From Candidatus Fermentithermobacillus carboniphilus (GTDB lineage: Bacteria > Bacillota > Sulfobacillia > Fermentithermobacillales > Fermentithermobacillaceae), in the NCBI GenBank assembly GCA_018208355.1, contig CP062796.1, positions 1,706,494 through 1,770,493 of the forward strand: a DNA stretch of 64,000 bases. The letters run 5' to 3'. This document shows positions 7,616 through 16,076 of this stretch, piece after piece. A model generated the notes under the pieces. That model saw only the letters and a program-made list of their open reading frames with translations. It was not told the origin of the DNA and searched no databases. The first letter of the stretch is position 1, and the number at the start of each line of letters is the position of its first letter. The translations under genes and the position numbers were made by a program.

Positions 7616-9135
7616 TGGGAGAGCATGGCGAGGCGATTGGCATCTACGGGTCGAGCCGCCTGTACGGGTACCTTTCCAGTTTCGCGGATCACCTTTCCCG
7701 GAAAACCCTTTGCTTTCTGGCCTGGGGCAAAGATGCCTTCGATGCGAGCCTCACGGGTGCGTTCTTGAGACGTTGCTGCGAAAGTCTTAAGGCTGCGTGT
7801 GCCGGAAGCGTTTTTGTGAAGATCGGAATCTGGGGTCTTGGGCTCTTTGTGGCGCCTTCCGGGGAACCTTTGCGGATGGAGACCTTTCTGGGTGCGATTG
7901 CCGCGGCGGGTTGCTTCATGCCGACCGAGATTCTCATTCTGGCAGCACTTTTCTTTCTGTTCCTAACCCTCTGGGAGAGAGCTGCGGAGACCCATGACCG
8001 GAGCTCTCGACCTGGCCAGATCAGGGGTTACGGAGGACTTCTGGCCTTGCCCGGGTTCGGGCTATTCTTACCGCTGGCGGTAACCTTTCTCTTCCTGGCG
8101 GGCGCAGCCGTGTCCTCGGTAGTGCCCAGAGCAAGTGCCGTGAGTTTTCTAATATGGTGCTTCTACATTCTCTTCTTTTTGATGGGCTTCGATGCCGCTT
8201 TCAGAGGAAAGGCCGAAAGCGTCATATGGCCGGTTCTCGCCGGCGTTACGTTGTCGAGCCTCGTCGGGATATACCAGCATTTTTCGGGATGGCAGCCGCC
8301 CAGGTCGTGGCTTGACGAAAAGTTCGAAGGTGAGATCGTGAGGGTTGTCGGGACCTTTACAAATCCAACTTTCTTCGCGGAGATGATCGGTCTTGCCCTT
8401 CCCGTCACCCTTGCGCTTCTCCTTAAAAGCCGCGCATGGAAGGATAGGATCGTCCTTTCGGGTTACGCCGCCTGTCAAGGGTTTGCGCTCATCCTGACCT
8501 ACTCGAGAGGTGCCTGGCTCGGATTCATGGTTTCCTTTGCCGTCATGGCGGTATTTTACGAAAGGAAGCTTTTGATCCTGGGCGTTTTGGCAGCGGTGGC
8601 CGCGTTGTTCTTGGCGCCGCCGGTCCTAGTGGAGCGGCTTCTTTCGTCATTCACCCTGGACGACAGTTCCAATAGTTACAGGATGTTCATCTGGAGAGGA
8701 TCTATTGCCCTTCTAAAGGCCAATTTTCTGCGCGGGGTCGGCCTCGGAGCGGAGAGCTTTGTCCATGTATACCCAGAGTATATGATCATCCAGACCCCTG
8801 CGCCTCACGCTCACAGTACGTACTTGGAGATGCTCATCGAGCTCGGGCTTTTAGGTTTTGCCGCCCTCATGTGGTTCTTGGTTGCCTGGGCTTCATACGT
8901 GTTTTTCACGATCCTGAAGGCTGAGGGTAGGTGGGGAAAAAGGTGGGCCGAGATCGGCATCCTTTCTGGAATTTTTTCCGCCATAGCCGGTCACATGGTT
9001 CAGGGAGTGGTGGAATACACCTGGTACAGCCCGAAAATAGCGATGGTGTACTGGTTGTGGGTGGGGCTTTCGGCAGGCATTGCGGCGCTGAGGCGGAGGG
9101 ACGAGGTCGGTTTATCTCGGGACCGAGCTCGTTAG
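7615..9135 (+). CDS. O-antigen ligase/polymerase family membrane protein
   Basis: A 506-residue polytopic protein with about 10-12 predicted membrane helices. The Wzy/WaaL (PF04932) pattern is visible: a FTNPTFFAEMIGLALP segment, TYSRGAWLGF, then a large loop containing SSNSYRMFIWRG, GLGAESF and PHAHSTYLEMLIELGLLG. Members join or polymerise lipid-linked glycans on the outer face of the membrane. In a Gram-positive-type cell this would be surface polysaccharide polymerisation or ligation. GTG at 7615 overlaps the previous TAG by one base. Together with the GT4 enzyme 123 bp downstream it suggests a small surface-glycan cluster. The glycan substrate is unknown. Confidence 0.82.
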   Translation: MGEHGEAIGIYGSSRLYGYLSSFADHLSRKTLCFLAWGKDAFDASLTGAFLRRCCESLKAACAGSVFVKIGIWGLGLFVAPSGEPLRMETFLGAIAAAGCFMPTEILILAALFFLFLTLWERAAETHDRSSRPGQIRGYGGLLALPGFGLFLPLAVTFLFLAGAAVSSVVPRASAVSFLIWCFYILFFLMGFDAAFRGKAESVIWPVLAGVTLSSLVGIYQHFSGWQPPRSWLDEKFEGEIVRVVGTFTNPTFFAEMIGLALPVTLALLLKSRAWKDRIVLSGYAACQGFALILTYSRGAWLGFMVSFAVMAVFYERKLLILGVLAAVAALFLAPPVLVERLLSSFTLDDSSNSYRMFIWRGSIALLKANFLRGVGLGAESFVHVYPEYMIIQTPAPHAHSTYLEMLIELGLLGFAALMWFLVAWASYVFFTILKAEGRWGKRWAEIGILSGIFSAIAGHMVQGVVEYTWYSPKIAMVYWLWVGLSAGIAALRRRDEVGLSRDRAR

Positions 9136-9258
9136 GGCTCGGGACTGTCGCGTCTGGCGAGGGTCTTGGATGCTCATAGTTGTATCAGGGTCGCAGCGAA
9201 GTGAGTTTCATCCTGCCTTCGATGGAAAACGAGGAGTCTTGAGACAGGTGATTCTACA

Positions 9259-10392
9259 GTGAGGATCCTTCACATAATAACTGACACGAACATCGGCGGA
9301 GCGGGAAGGTACCTTCTCAACCTCTTGACTCAACCTGTCTTTCGGGAGCACGAAGTTTTTGTGGCCTGTCCCGACGGAGAGCTGGCCAAACGCATAGACT
9401 CTCTTGGCATAAGGCGGGTCGCAATATCAGGTAAAGATGTATCTTTTTCGCTCCCCCTGGTTTTCGAGCTTGTGCGGACGGTGCGGACCTTAAGGCCCGA
9501 CGTGGTGCACACTCATTCAAGTCTTTCGGGGAGGATAGCCTCAAGGTTCCTTCGCATACCCGTGGTGTACACCAAACATAATCTGGTCAGGATTCCGTCA
9601 CCCTCGGGGAGAGTCCCGCCTCCTGCAGGACCTGTAAAAAGGGCCATCAACGGTTTTGTGGCGAAGGCGCTTTCTCAAAAAGTCATCGCTGTTTCAGAAG
9701 GAGTTTACCGGGACCTGGTTGAATCGGGCATAAGCCCATCTTTGGTCGTTTCCATCCCCAACGGGATTGACCTCAGTCCGTTCAAGCCCAAAAAGAAGAT
9801 CCAGGACGGCCTACTACGGTCAGAAGGTGGTCGGAAGGAGATAAGGATAGGCACCGTGGCCCGCATCCACCGGCAAAAGGCCCTGGACGTCCTGGTGGAC
9901 GCCGCGAGGATCGTGGTGGCGTCGGAGCCTTCCGCAAGGTTTCTCATAGGGGGAACAGGGCCTCTTGAGGGCGAGATCCGGGCGAAAATCCGGGATCTCA
10001 AACTCGAACCTTATGTGAAGATGGCAGGTTTTATCGAGGACGTCCCCGGGTTTTTGTCGGGGCTGGATATATACGTCCTTTCCTCGGATTACGAAGGACT
10101 TCCCCTGGCGGTGCTCGAAGCTATGGCCCAGGGGCTCCCGGTAGTCGCCACCAGGGTCGGGGGAGTGCCCGAAGCGGTGGTAGACGGGGAAACCGGTTTT
10201 CTCGTTCCCCCGCGGCAGCCGAAGCTGTTGGCTCAGGCCATCGTGCGCCTCGTCGTAGACCCCCAGCTTGCGGAGAAACTCGGCGCAGCCGGACGAAGGC
10301 GAGCGGAAGAGCTTTTTGACGCGAAACTGATGGCCGAAAGGACGGTGGAGGTGTACAGGCAAGTGGTCCGCAAAGACGGAAGAAGGATCTAG
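9259..10392 (+). CDS. Glycosyltransferase family 4
   Basis: A 377-residue GT-B enzyme. The N-terminal acceptor domain begins [17 protein letters not shown]. The C-terminal donor domain has [29 protein letters not shown], and the GT4 signature [18 protein letters not shown] with the paired Glu residues that bind the nucleotide sugar. It would transfer a sugar from a nucleotide donor to a lipid-linked or other acceptor at the cytoplasmic face. It starts with GTG at 9259, with AGGTG about 9 nt upstream. It follows the O-antigen-ligase-like gene by 123 bp. Sugar and acceptor specificity cannot be told. Confidence 0.88.
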   Translation: MRILHIITDTNIGGAGRYLLNLLTQPVFREHEVFVACPDGELAKRIDSLGIRRVAISGKDVSFSLPLVFELVRTVRTLRPDVVHTHSSLSGRIASRFLRIPVVYTKHNLVRIPSPSGRVPPPAGPVKRAINGFVAKALSQKVIAVSEGVYRDLVESGISPSLVVSIPNGIDLSPFKPKKKIQDGLLRSEGGRKEIRIGTVARIHRQKALDVLVDAARIVVASEPSARFLIGGTGPLEGEIRAKIRDLKLEPYVKMAGFIEDVPGFLSGLDIYVLSSDYEGLPLAVLEAMAQGLPVVATRVGGVPEAVVDGETGFLVPPRQPKLLAQAIVRLVVDPQLAEKLGAAGRRRAEELFDAKLMAERTVEVYRQVVRKDGRRI

Positions 10393-10502
10393 ATGCGCAG
10401 GGCCTATTCCTTGGAGCACAAACATTCGGGACAGGATTTGGACTGCTTGAGCAGATCGCCGGATATTCAAGAAAGATCGAGAGCACGTTTTTCGGTTCGG
10501 GG

Positions 10503-11345
10503 GTGGGACCAGTGTTATCACCGGCTGACATCGCGAAGCAATTTATGGAGATTTCAAAGAAAAAGGCATCTTTGCCGTTGTCGTCCATGTTAGTGCTGGG
10601 ATTTTTGGCCGGAGCATTCATCGCCTTGGCCGCCCAGGGTTCAACTGTCATAGCCTCGGATGTCTCCCCATTCGGCATTCAGAGGCTGGTAGCCGGATCG
10701 TCTTTCGCCACAGGGCTTATGCTCGTAATACTTGCAGGCGGGGAGCTTTTCACCGGAAACTCTCTCATGACCGTGGGGCTTTTCAGCGGCACCATATCGT
10801 TCAGGGAACTTTTGAGAAACTGGGTTACGGTTTACGCGGGCAACTTCCTGGGGGCTTTGGCTCTTGCCGGCCTCATGAATTCTTCTGGCTTGTGGCACCT
10901 CAACGGCGCGAAAGTTGGCCTTTCGGTGGTCAACACCGCTCTCGGTAAGGTATCCATGTCTTTCACGGAAGCCCTCGCCAGGGGGGTCCTGTGCAACTGG
11001 CTGGTGTGTCTTGCCGTCTGGATCGCCACAGGCGCCCAGAGTGCTTCCGGCAAGATACTCGGGATCTTCTTCCCGATCATGCTGTTTGTGGCCAGCGGTT
11101 TTGAACACTCCATCGCCAACATGTATTACATCCCGGCCGGGATTTTAGCCGCCCATGACCCGAAGATAGCCGCGCTTCCCGCATTTCCGTCTCAGGCGCT
11201 GGCCACGGGCAACCTGAGCTGGGGCGGGTTCTTGGCAAAGAATCTTTTGCCCGTGACTTTGGGAAACATCATAGGCGGCGTCCTCTTCGTTGGCTTCCTA
11301 TACTGGGCCGTGTATGTGCGTCCGGCGATGGGGGGAGGCCGATGA
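10503..11345 (+). CDS. Formate/nitrite transporter family (FNT) channel
   Basis: A 280-residue membrane channel of the FocA/NirC/HSC family with six expected helices. It carries the hallmark GGELFTGNSLM (omega loop region after TM2) and VASGFEHSIANMYYIP, which holds the conserved pore His. FNT pentamers pass small monovalent anions such as formate, nitrite, lactate or hydrosulfide. No formate lyase, nitrite reductase or other partner lies nearby, so the ion cannot be assigned. The start GTG at 10503 has only a weak site. The 110-bp gap after the glycosyltransferase shows no clear promoter or terminator. Confidence 0.9.
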   Translation: MGPVLSPADIAKQFMEISKKKASLPLSSMLVLGFLAGAFIALAAQGSTVIASDVSPFGIQRLVAGSSFATGLMLVILAGGELFTGNSLMTVGLFSGTISFRELLRNWVTVYAGNFLGALALAGLMNSSGLWHLNGAKVGLSVVNTALGKVSMSFTEALARGVLCNWLVCLAVWIATGAQSASGKILGIFFPIMLFVASGFEHSIANMYYIPAGILAAHDPKIAALPAFPSQALATGNLSWGGFLAKNLLPVTLGNIIGGVLFVGFLYWAVYVRPAMGGGR

Positions 11346-11412
11346 GGAAGATACAGGTTGTACAAAGGCCGTTGAACTGGGCTTAAAAGAAGAATAGAGG
11401 GGAGAAGAGCTC

Positions 11413-11910
11413 ATGCTCCGTATAGGGGTCATCTCTGATACGCACGTGCCTGACAGGCAAGAGTCAATCCCGCCGAAGATTTTAGACGGGCTCAAAGGGG
11501 TGGACCTCATCATCCACGCGGGGGACCTTACCTCCCTCAATGTCCTTGAGGTTCTCCGAAAAATCGCCCCCGTCGAAGCGGTCCATGGAAATATGGATAC
11601 GGATCCGGTCCGTTCCGTCCTGGAACCGGTAAAAACCATGACGGTGGGCGGGAAGAAGATCGCGATCATGCACGGCGGAGGCAGTCCCGAGGAAACCATA
11701 CGGAAAGCCCGGACCGGCTTTTCCGGTAGCGACTGCGTGATTTTCGGGCATACTCACCGGCCGTTCAGCGAATATGAAGGAAAGGCCCTCATTTTCAATC
11801 CGGGTTCTGCGTGCGGGGGCTGGGTTTCTCCCGCGTCCTACGGTATCCTTTACATAGACGAAAAAGACGAAAGTCAGCCCGTGAGAGGAGAGATTCTCTT
11901 CCTGAACTGA
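11413..11910 (+). CDS. YfcE/MJ0936-type metallophosphoesterase
   Basis: A 165-residue calcineurin-fold phosphodiesterase. The metal motifs are GVISDTHVPD, HAGDLT, HGNMD, HGGG and FGHTHRP, in family order. Family members hydrolyse phosphodiesters in vitro and their physiological substrates are mostly unknown. The length is typical. ATG at 11413 follows GGGGAGAAGAGCTC. The gene converges with the ABC exporter operon and their 3' ends overlap by 37 bp, with no terminator between. Confidence 0.88.
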   Translation: MLRIGVISDTHVPDRQESIPPKILDGLKGVDLIIHAGDLTSLNVLEVLRKIAPVEAVHGNMDTDPVRSVLEPVKTMTVGGKKIAIMHGGGSPEETIRKARTGFSGSDCVIFGHTHRPFSEYEGKALIFNPGSACGGWVSPASYGILYIDEKDESQPVRGEILFLN

Positions 11911-13733
11911 GCCTCGTGGAGCCTGGCATAGCGCCCGCCGGTCTTGACCAGTTCTTCGTGGGTTCCCGCCTCCACTATCCTGCCGTCTTCGACGACCATT
12001 ATGGTATCGGCCGCTCTCACGGTGGAGAGCCGGTGGGCTATTATGAAAGAAGTCCTTCCCTTGAGGAGGGTCTTCATGGCCTCTTGTATGAGTCTCTCTG
12101 TTTCAGGGTCTATGCTCGACGTTGCTTCGTCCAGTATGAGGATGCGCGGGTCCTTCAAAAGAGCCCGGGCGAAGGCCAATAGCTGTCTTTCGCCGGCGGA
12201 AAGATTGGTTCCCCTTTCTTTGACTTCTGACTCGTATCTTTTGGGCAGCCTTTCAATGAAGTCTTTGGCGCGCGTTGCCTCGACAGCCCGTTCTATCTCT
12301 TCCATGGTAGCGTCGGGTTTACCGAATTTGAGGTTGTCGAGGATGGTGCCTGAAAATATGAACGTATCCTGCAGCACCATACCCAGCTGGCTCCTGTAGG
12401 ACGGAAGGTATACTTTCTGGAGATCGTAACCGTCGACCAGCACCCGGCCGCTCACAGGCTCGTAGAACCTGGCCAGAAGATTGATGATGGTCGTCTTGCC
12501 TGCGCCGGTAGGACCCACCAGAGCCACCGTCTCTCCCGGCCGGACTCTGAAACTTACGTTTTTAAGGACTTCCTCACCCCTCCGGTAGCTGAATGACACG
12601 TTCTCGAATACCACTTCGCCCTTTATGGGAGGGAGGTGGATGAGATGTTCTCCAGAGTGCCCGGCACGTCGGGCTCCTCCGGCCTTGGCCTCATCGCGTC
12701 TGGGGCCGGCCGGTTCTGCTCCTCTTTCGGGCTCCAGGTCCAGTATCCCGAATACCCTTTCGGCCGAGGCCATGGCCGAGAGTATCTGGCTCCATACCCT
12801 GGAGAAGGTGCTGATCGGTGCCCAGAATTTATCGAGATAGCTGACGAAGGCGAGGATCAAACCAAGGCTCAGGCTTCCTCTGATGAGGCGAAGAGCCCCG
12901 TACCAGATCACCACGCACCTTCCGGCTGCTGCCACCAGGTCCGTGAGAGGCCAGAAGAAGGTATCTATGCGGACGGCCCGCATGTAGGCATCAAAGTAAC
13001 TCCGGTTGAATTTGGAAAACTTTTTGTTGTTGGCTTCTTCGCACCCAAAGGCCTGGATTACCTGAAGGCCCTGGACCGTCTCGTTCAGGTGAGCATTTAT
13101 GCTGGCCACGGCCTTCCTCGTATCGCCCCACGCGTCCTCCAGAGTCCATCTCAATTTCGTGAGGAGCAGGACGAGGAAAGGGATAGTCGTGAATGAGACA
13201 AGGGCCATCTTCCAGTCCAGGTATACCATGATCCCGATGATACCTGCGAGAGATACCAGCTGGCTAATGAGGTTGATGATGCCCGACGCCGCAAGGGTAC
13301 CTATGTGATTGACGTCGTTAGTTATGCGGGAGATTATTTTTCCCGCCGGCCTTGTATCGAAAAAGGAAAACGGGAGGCTCTCGATGTGCTCGAAAAGCTC
13401 CTGTCTCAGGTCGTAGAGGACTCGCTGGCCGAGAAAGTTAATGGTGCGTATCTGGATTTTCGATGTAACCCACTGAATGAGGCGCAAAGTCAGAAGGATA
13501 CCCAGCACGCTGGCGAGCGTCGAGATATTTTTCTGCGTTATGCCCGCGTCTATCGCTGTCCGGAGAAGGAGCGGCTCCAGAAGGCCTATTATGATGCCGC
13601 AGAGAGTCAAGAAAGCGGCCAGCGCCGCGGTCTTCTTGTAGGGCCTGGTATAACCGAGGATACGTAAGAAATACGCGGTGTTGAAAGGTCGTTCTTCTAC
13701 GTCTTCGGTGAGGTCAAGGTCGTATTCTGACAT
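11874..13733 (-). CDS. ABC exporter half-transporter, second subunit
   Basis: A 619-residue type IV ABC exporter half (six membrane helices, then the ATPase). The ATPase has GPTGAGKTT (Walker A), LSAGERQLL (signature, deviating from LSGGQ), ILILDEATSSID (Walker B with catalytic Glu) and IIAHRLST (H-loop His intact). A charged linker of about 40 residues, rich in Gly, Arg and Glu, sits between the membrane and nucleotide domains. It lies 12 bp downstream of another half-transporter, so a heterodimeric multidrug or lipid exporter of the BmrCD/TM287-288 kind is inferred. Its altered signature would face the first subunit's ATP site. The substrate is unknown. Confidence 0.92.
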   Translation of the reverse strand: MSEYDLDLTEDVEERPFNTAYFLRILGYTRPYKKTAALAAFLTLCGIIIGLLEPLLLRTAIDAGITQKNISTLASVLGILLTLRLIQWVTSKIQIRTINFLGQRVLYDLRQELFEHIESLPFSFFDTRPAGKIISRITNDVNHIGTLAASGIINLISQLVSLAGIIGIMVYLDWKMALVSFTTIPFLVLLLTKLRWTLEDAWGDTRKAVASINAHLNETVQGLQVIQAFGCEEANNKKFSKFNRSYFDAYMRAVRIDTFFWPLTDLVAAAGRCVVIWYGALRLIRGSLSLGLILAFVSYLDKFWAPISTFSRVWSQILSAMASAERVFGILDLEPERGAEPAGPRRDEAKAGGARRAGHSGEHLIHLPPIKGEVVFENVSFSYRRGEEVLKNVSFRVRPGETVALVGPTGAGKTTIINLLARFYEPVSGRVLVDGYDLQKVYLPSYRSQLGMVLQDTFIFSGTILDNLKFGKPDATMEEIERAVEATRAKDFIERLPKRYESEVKERGTNLSAGERQLLAFARALLKDPRILILDEATSSIDPETERLIQEAMKTLLKGRTSFIIAHRLSTVRAADTIMVVEDGRIVEAGTHEELVKTGGRYARLHEAQFRKRISPLTG

Positions 13734-13745
13734 GCGAAAGGCGGC

Positions 13746-15563
13746 TCACTGAGAGGTGGAAAAAGCCGCGTTACACCCCCCATCGTTTTGTTTGGGCGTC
13801 CCGTTGCCTAATTCGAGCTCGAGCGCCATTTCGACGTCTTCTTCGGCAAACTGGCTCTCGAATAGCTTCTTGTAGAATCCAGGTTGGGACAGGAGCTCCT
13901 CATGCGTCCCTACCTGTGATATCTCACCTTTGTTGAGGATCACGATTTTGTCGGCTCCCCTTATGGTTGAAAGCCTCTTGGCGATGATTATAGATGTCCG
14001 CCCCTTCATCACCTCATTGAGGGCTTCCTGAATGAGGTACTCGGTCTCCGTGTCTACGCTCGAAGTCGCCTCGTCGAGGATGAGTATCTTCGGGTTCATC
14101 AGCAGCGCTCTGGCAAGGGCCACTCGCTGTTTCTGCCCGCCTGAAAGGCCGATGCCGCGCTCGCCTAGCGGAGTATCGTAGCCTTTAGGGAATTCGGAGA
14201 TGAAAGCATCGGCCTGGGCGAGCTTGGCCACATGGATAATTTCGTCCATGGTGGCGTCGGGCTTGCCCAGGGCGATGTTCTCTCTGACCGTCGCCGAGAA
14301 AAGGAAGTTTTCCTGGAGCACAAGGCCTATGTGCCTTCTGAGAGACTTTAGGGATATTTCCTTGATGTCGTGTCCGTCAAGGGTGATCCTCCCCTCGGTC
14401 GGGTCGAGGAACCGGGGGATGAGATTTACGAGAGTCGATTTTCCCGACCCGGTGCCCCCGACTATGGCTACTTTTTCTCCGGGCATGATCTCGAGGTTTA
14501 TGCCCTTCAGGGCCTCACGGGAGTCTCCCGGAAACGAGAAACTTACGTTTTCGAAAACTATGTGTCCTTCTACCTCATCGATGTCCAGAGCATTGGGAGC
14601 GTCTTTTATGGCAGGTTCTGTGTCGAGAAGTTCAAAGAGCCGGGGTGCCGCGGCAAGTGCCTGTTCGGCCATGTTCACGAGCCACCCGAGCATCCGCACG
14701 GGCCAGATGAGGCTCCAGAGGATGGAATAGAAAGCGAAGAGTGTTCCAACCGTCATCTGGCCTGTGAGAACGAGATACCCCCCGTATCCCACTACGAGGA
14801 CTGCCGAGAGTGCCGACAAAAACTCCAGGAAAGGTTGGGCACGAGATTCTATCCCGGCTCTTTTCATGTTGGCTTCGTAATGTTCCCGGTTCTTCTCGGC
14901 GAATTTGACGATTTCCAGATTCTCTCTGGCGAATGCCTTGACCACTCTTATCCCGGTGATGTTTTCCTGGAGGCTTTCGGTGAGCTTGCCCATCTTCTCT
15001 CTAACATCCTTCCAGGCCGGCCTCACCGACCTGTCAAACCAGAACACGGTCCGCAGGAGGAATGGGAGGGTTACCGAAGTGATCAACATAAGCCGCCAGT
15101 TTAGGTACGAGAGGTACCCGCCGATGACGATGATCATTATGACCATATTGGCGAGGAAGAGCGCTCCCCACCCGACGAATTGTTGAACCGAGTCAACGTC
15201 GCTCGTCAGCCTGGACATGATCTGCCCCGTCCCCATGGTTGAGAAGTAGGACGGGGGCAGGGTCTGGAGATGGCGGTGGATGTCCTGACGTATTTTGTAG
15301 ATGACTTTCTGCCCTATGAGTTCAGATGTGTACCACTGCACGTAAACCGCGATTCCCTTCACCAGCGCCACGCCGACGAACGCCAGCGATAGCCGGGTCA
15401 GAAGAGGGAGATTCATCTGGGGTAAAGCAATGTCCAGGATCTGCCTTACGAGTACTGCCGGCCCCATCTCCAGGATGCTGGAAAACACCATGGCAAGCAA
15501 CACGACTATGACTAGGGGCCAGTGAGGCAGGAGGTACCTTAAAAGCCTCTTAAAGTTCACCAT
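13746..15563 (-). CDS. ABC exporter half-transporter, first subunit; H-loop His replaced by Lys
   Basis: A 605-residue ABC exporter half with six membrane helices and an ATPase showing GGTGSGKST, LSGGQKQR and ILILDEATSSVD. The switch His is changed: the segment reads IIIAKRLST with Lys529 (codon at 13977-13979) where almost all family members have His. With the LSAGE signature of its partner this fits a heterodimer with one degenerate ATP site. I chose the ATG at 15563, which has GAGGAG seven bases upstream, over an in-frame start 37 codons earlier that adds an unlikely basic segment. The upstream gap holds a possible structured leader. Confidence 0.92.
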   Translation of the reverse strand: MVNFKRLLRYLLPHWPLVIVVLLAMVFSSILEMGPAVLVRQILDIALPQMNLPLLTRLSLAFVGVALVKGIAVYVQWYTSELIGQKVIYKIRQDIHRHLQTLPPSYFSTMGTGQIMSRLTSDVDSVQQFVGWGALFLANMVIMIIVIGGYLSYLNWRLMLITSVTLPFLLRTVFWFDRSVRPAWKDVREKMGKLTESLQENITGIRVVKAFARENLEIVKFAEKNREHYEANMKRAGIESRAQPFLEFLSALSAVLVVGYGGYLVLTGQMTVGTLFAFYSILWSLIWPVRMLGWLVNMAEQALAAAPRLFELLDTEPAIKDAPNALDIDEVEGHIVFENVSFSFPGDSREALKGINLEIMPGEKVAIVGGTGSGKSTLVNLIPRFLDPTEGRITLDGHDIKEISLKSLRRHIGLVLQENFLFSATVRENIALGKPDATMDEIIHVAKLAQADAFISEFPKGYDTPLGERGIGLSGGQKQRVALARALLMNPKILILDEATSSVDTETEYLIQEALNEVMKGRTSIIIAKRLSTIRGADKIVILNKGEISQVGTHEELLSQPGFYKKLFESQFAEEDVEMALELELGNGTPKQNDGGCNAAFSTSQ

Positions 15564-15628
15564 GAGAATTCTCCTCTTTGTCGGAATCCGAAACAGCTTC
15601 ACGTGTGCCTTTGCGACCGGTCGTGCGG

Positions 15629-15711
15629 CCAGGGTGTTGCTGTCAGGGAAATTTGCCTGACTCCGGCTTCCCAAGCCCGGAGTATCTTGCCGGACGGAGT
15701 TCGCACCCTGG
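15629..15711 (-). ncRNA. Possible three-way-junction leader RNA before the ABC exporter
   Basis: Three nested perfect inverted repeats are present. P1 is 15629-15636 with 15704-15711 (8 bp). P2 is 15642-15647 with 15656-15661 (6 bp, 8-nt loop). P3 is 15662-15666 with 15677-15681 or one pair longer. P2 and P3 stack side by side inside P1. A further segment at 15689-15698 could compete with P3. On the minus strand the element lies about 65 nt before the ABC start, so a cis-regulatory leader is the simplest reading. It matches no riboswitch class I can recognise. The symmetry means the strand is not certain. Confidence 0.4.
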
Positions 15712-16076
15712 TGGTATTTTGTGGCCCTGAAGAGAGGAGTTTACCTGAAGATGACCACGATTTTCCGCCCCTTAGATAATTATCCGACGTTTTTGAGAAG
15801 CAATACGGATAACCACGTACAAAAATACCACAAACAACCAGATGACCGCAATAGTCAGCAGTCTACTCCGCCCGCAAGAGGAACCGAACCCGAGAAATGG
15901 CGAACGGGGGCCGGCTTTGCCGGGGAGCATTAAGCTTGCAGACACAGATATTGCGGGAGGAACACCGGGAACATACATGGAAATGTTATCATCATTCTAG
16001 ACTCTATACGCCGGTGGATCGAGACAGACTACCTGCTCCTTACCGGTTCTATCGCAACGAAAAGAGGTCTTTAAGC
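15712..16076. other. Divergent intergenic region between ABC operon and murJ
   Basis: About 365 bp lie beyond the structured element. I find no convincing promoter hexamers for either direction. A minus-strand frame (15772-15978, 68 codons) ends in a hydrophobic stretch, but no start in it has a ribosome site. The frame upstream of murJ stays open to 15897 but carries no family sequence. A small CCGGC/GCCGG hairpin lies near 15910-15925. Confidence 0.5.

Noticed and set aside
10393..10593. 66-codon frame after the GT4 gene
   Set aside because: Overlaps the FNT gene start, Arg/Cys/Ser-rich, no ribosome site of its own.
15629..15711. T-box reading of the structured leader
   Set aside because: AGGGTG is present but the required GGNACCGCG context and specifier architecture are absent.
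15772..15978. 68-codon minus-strand frame with a hydrophobic end between the ABC operon and murJ
   Set aside because: The hydrophobic stretch is suggestive, but no start codon in it has a ribosome site, and the first half is Pro/Gly/Ser-rich without pattern.
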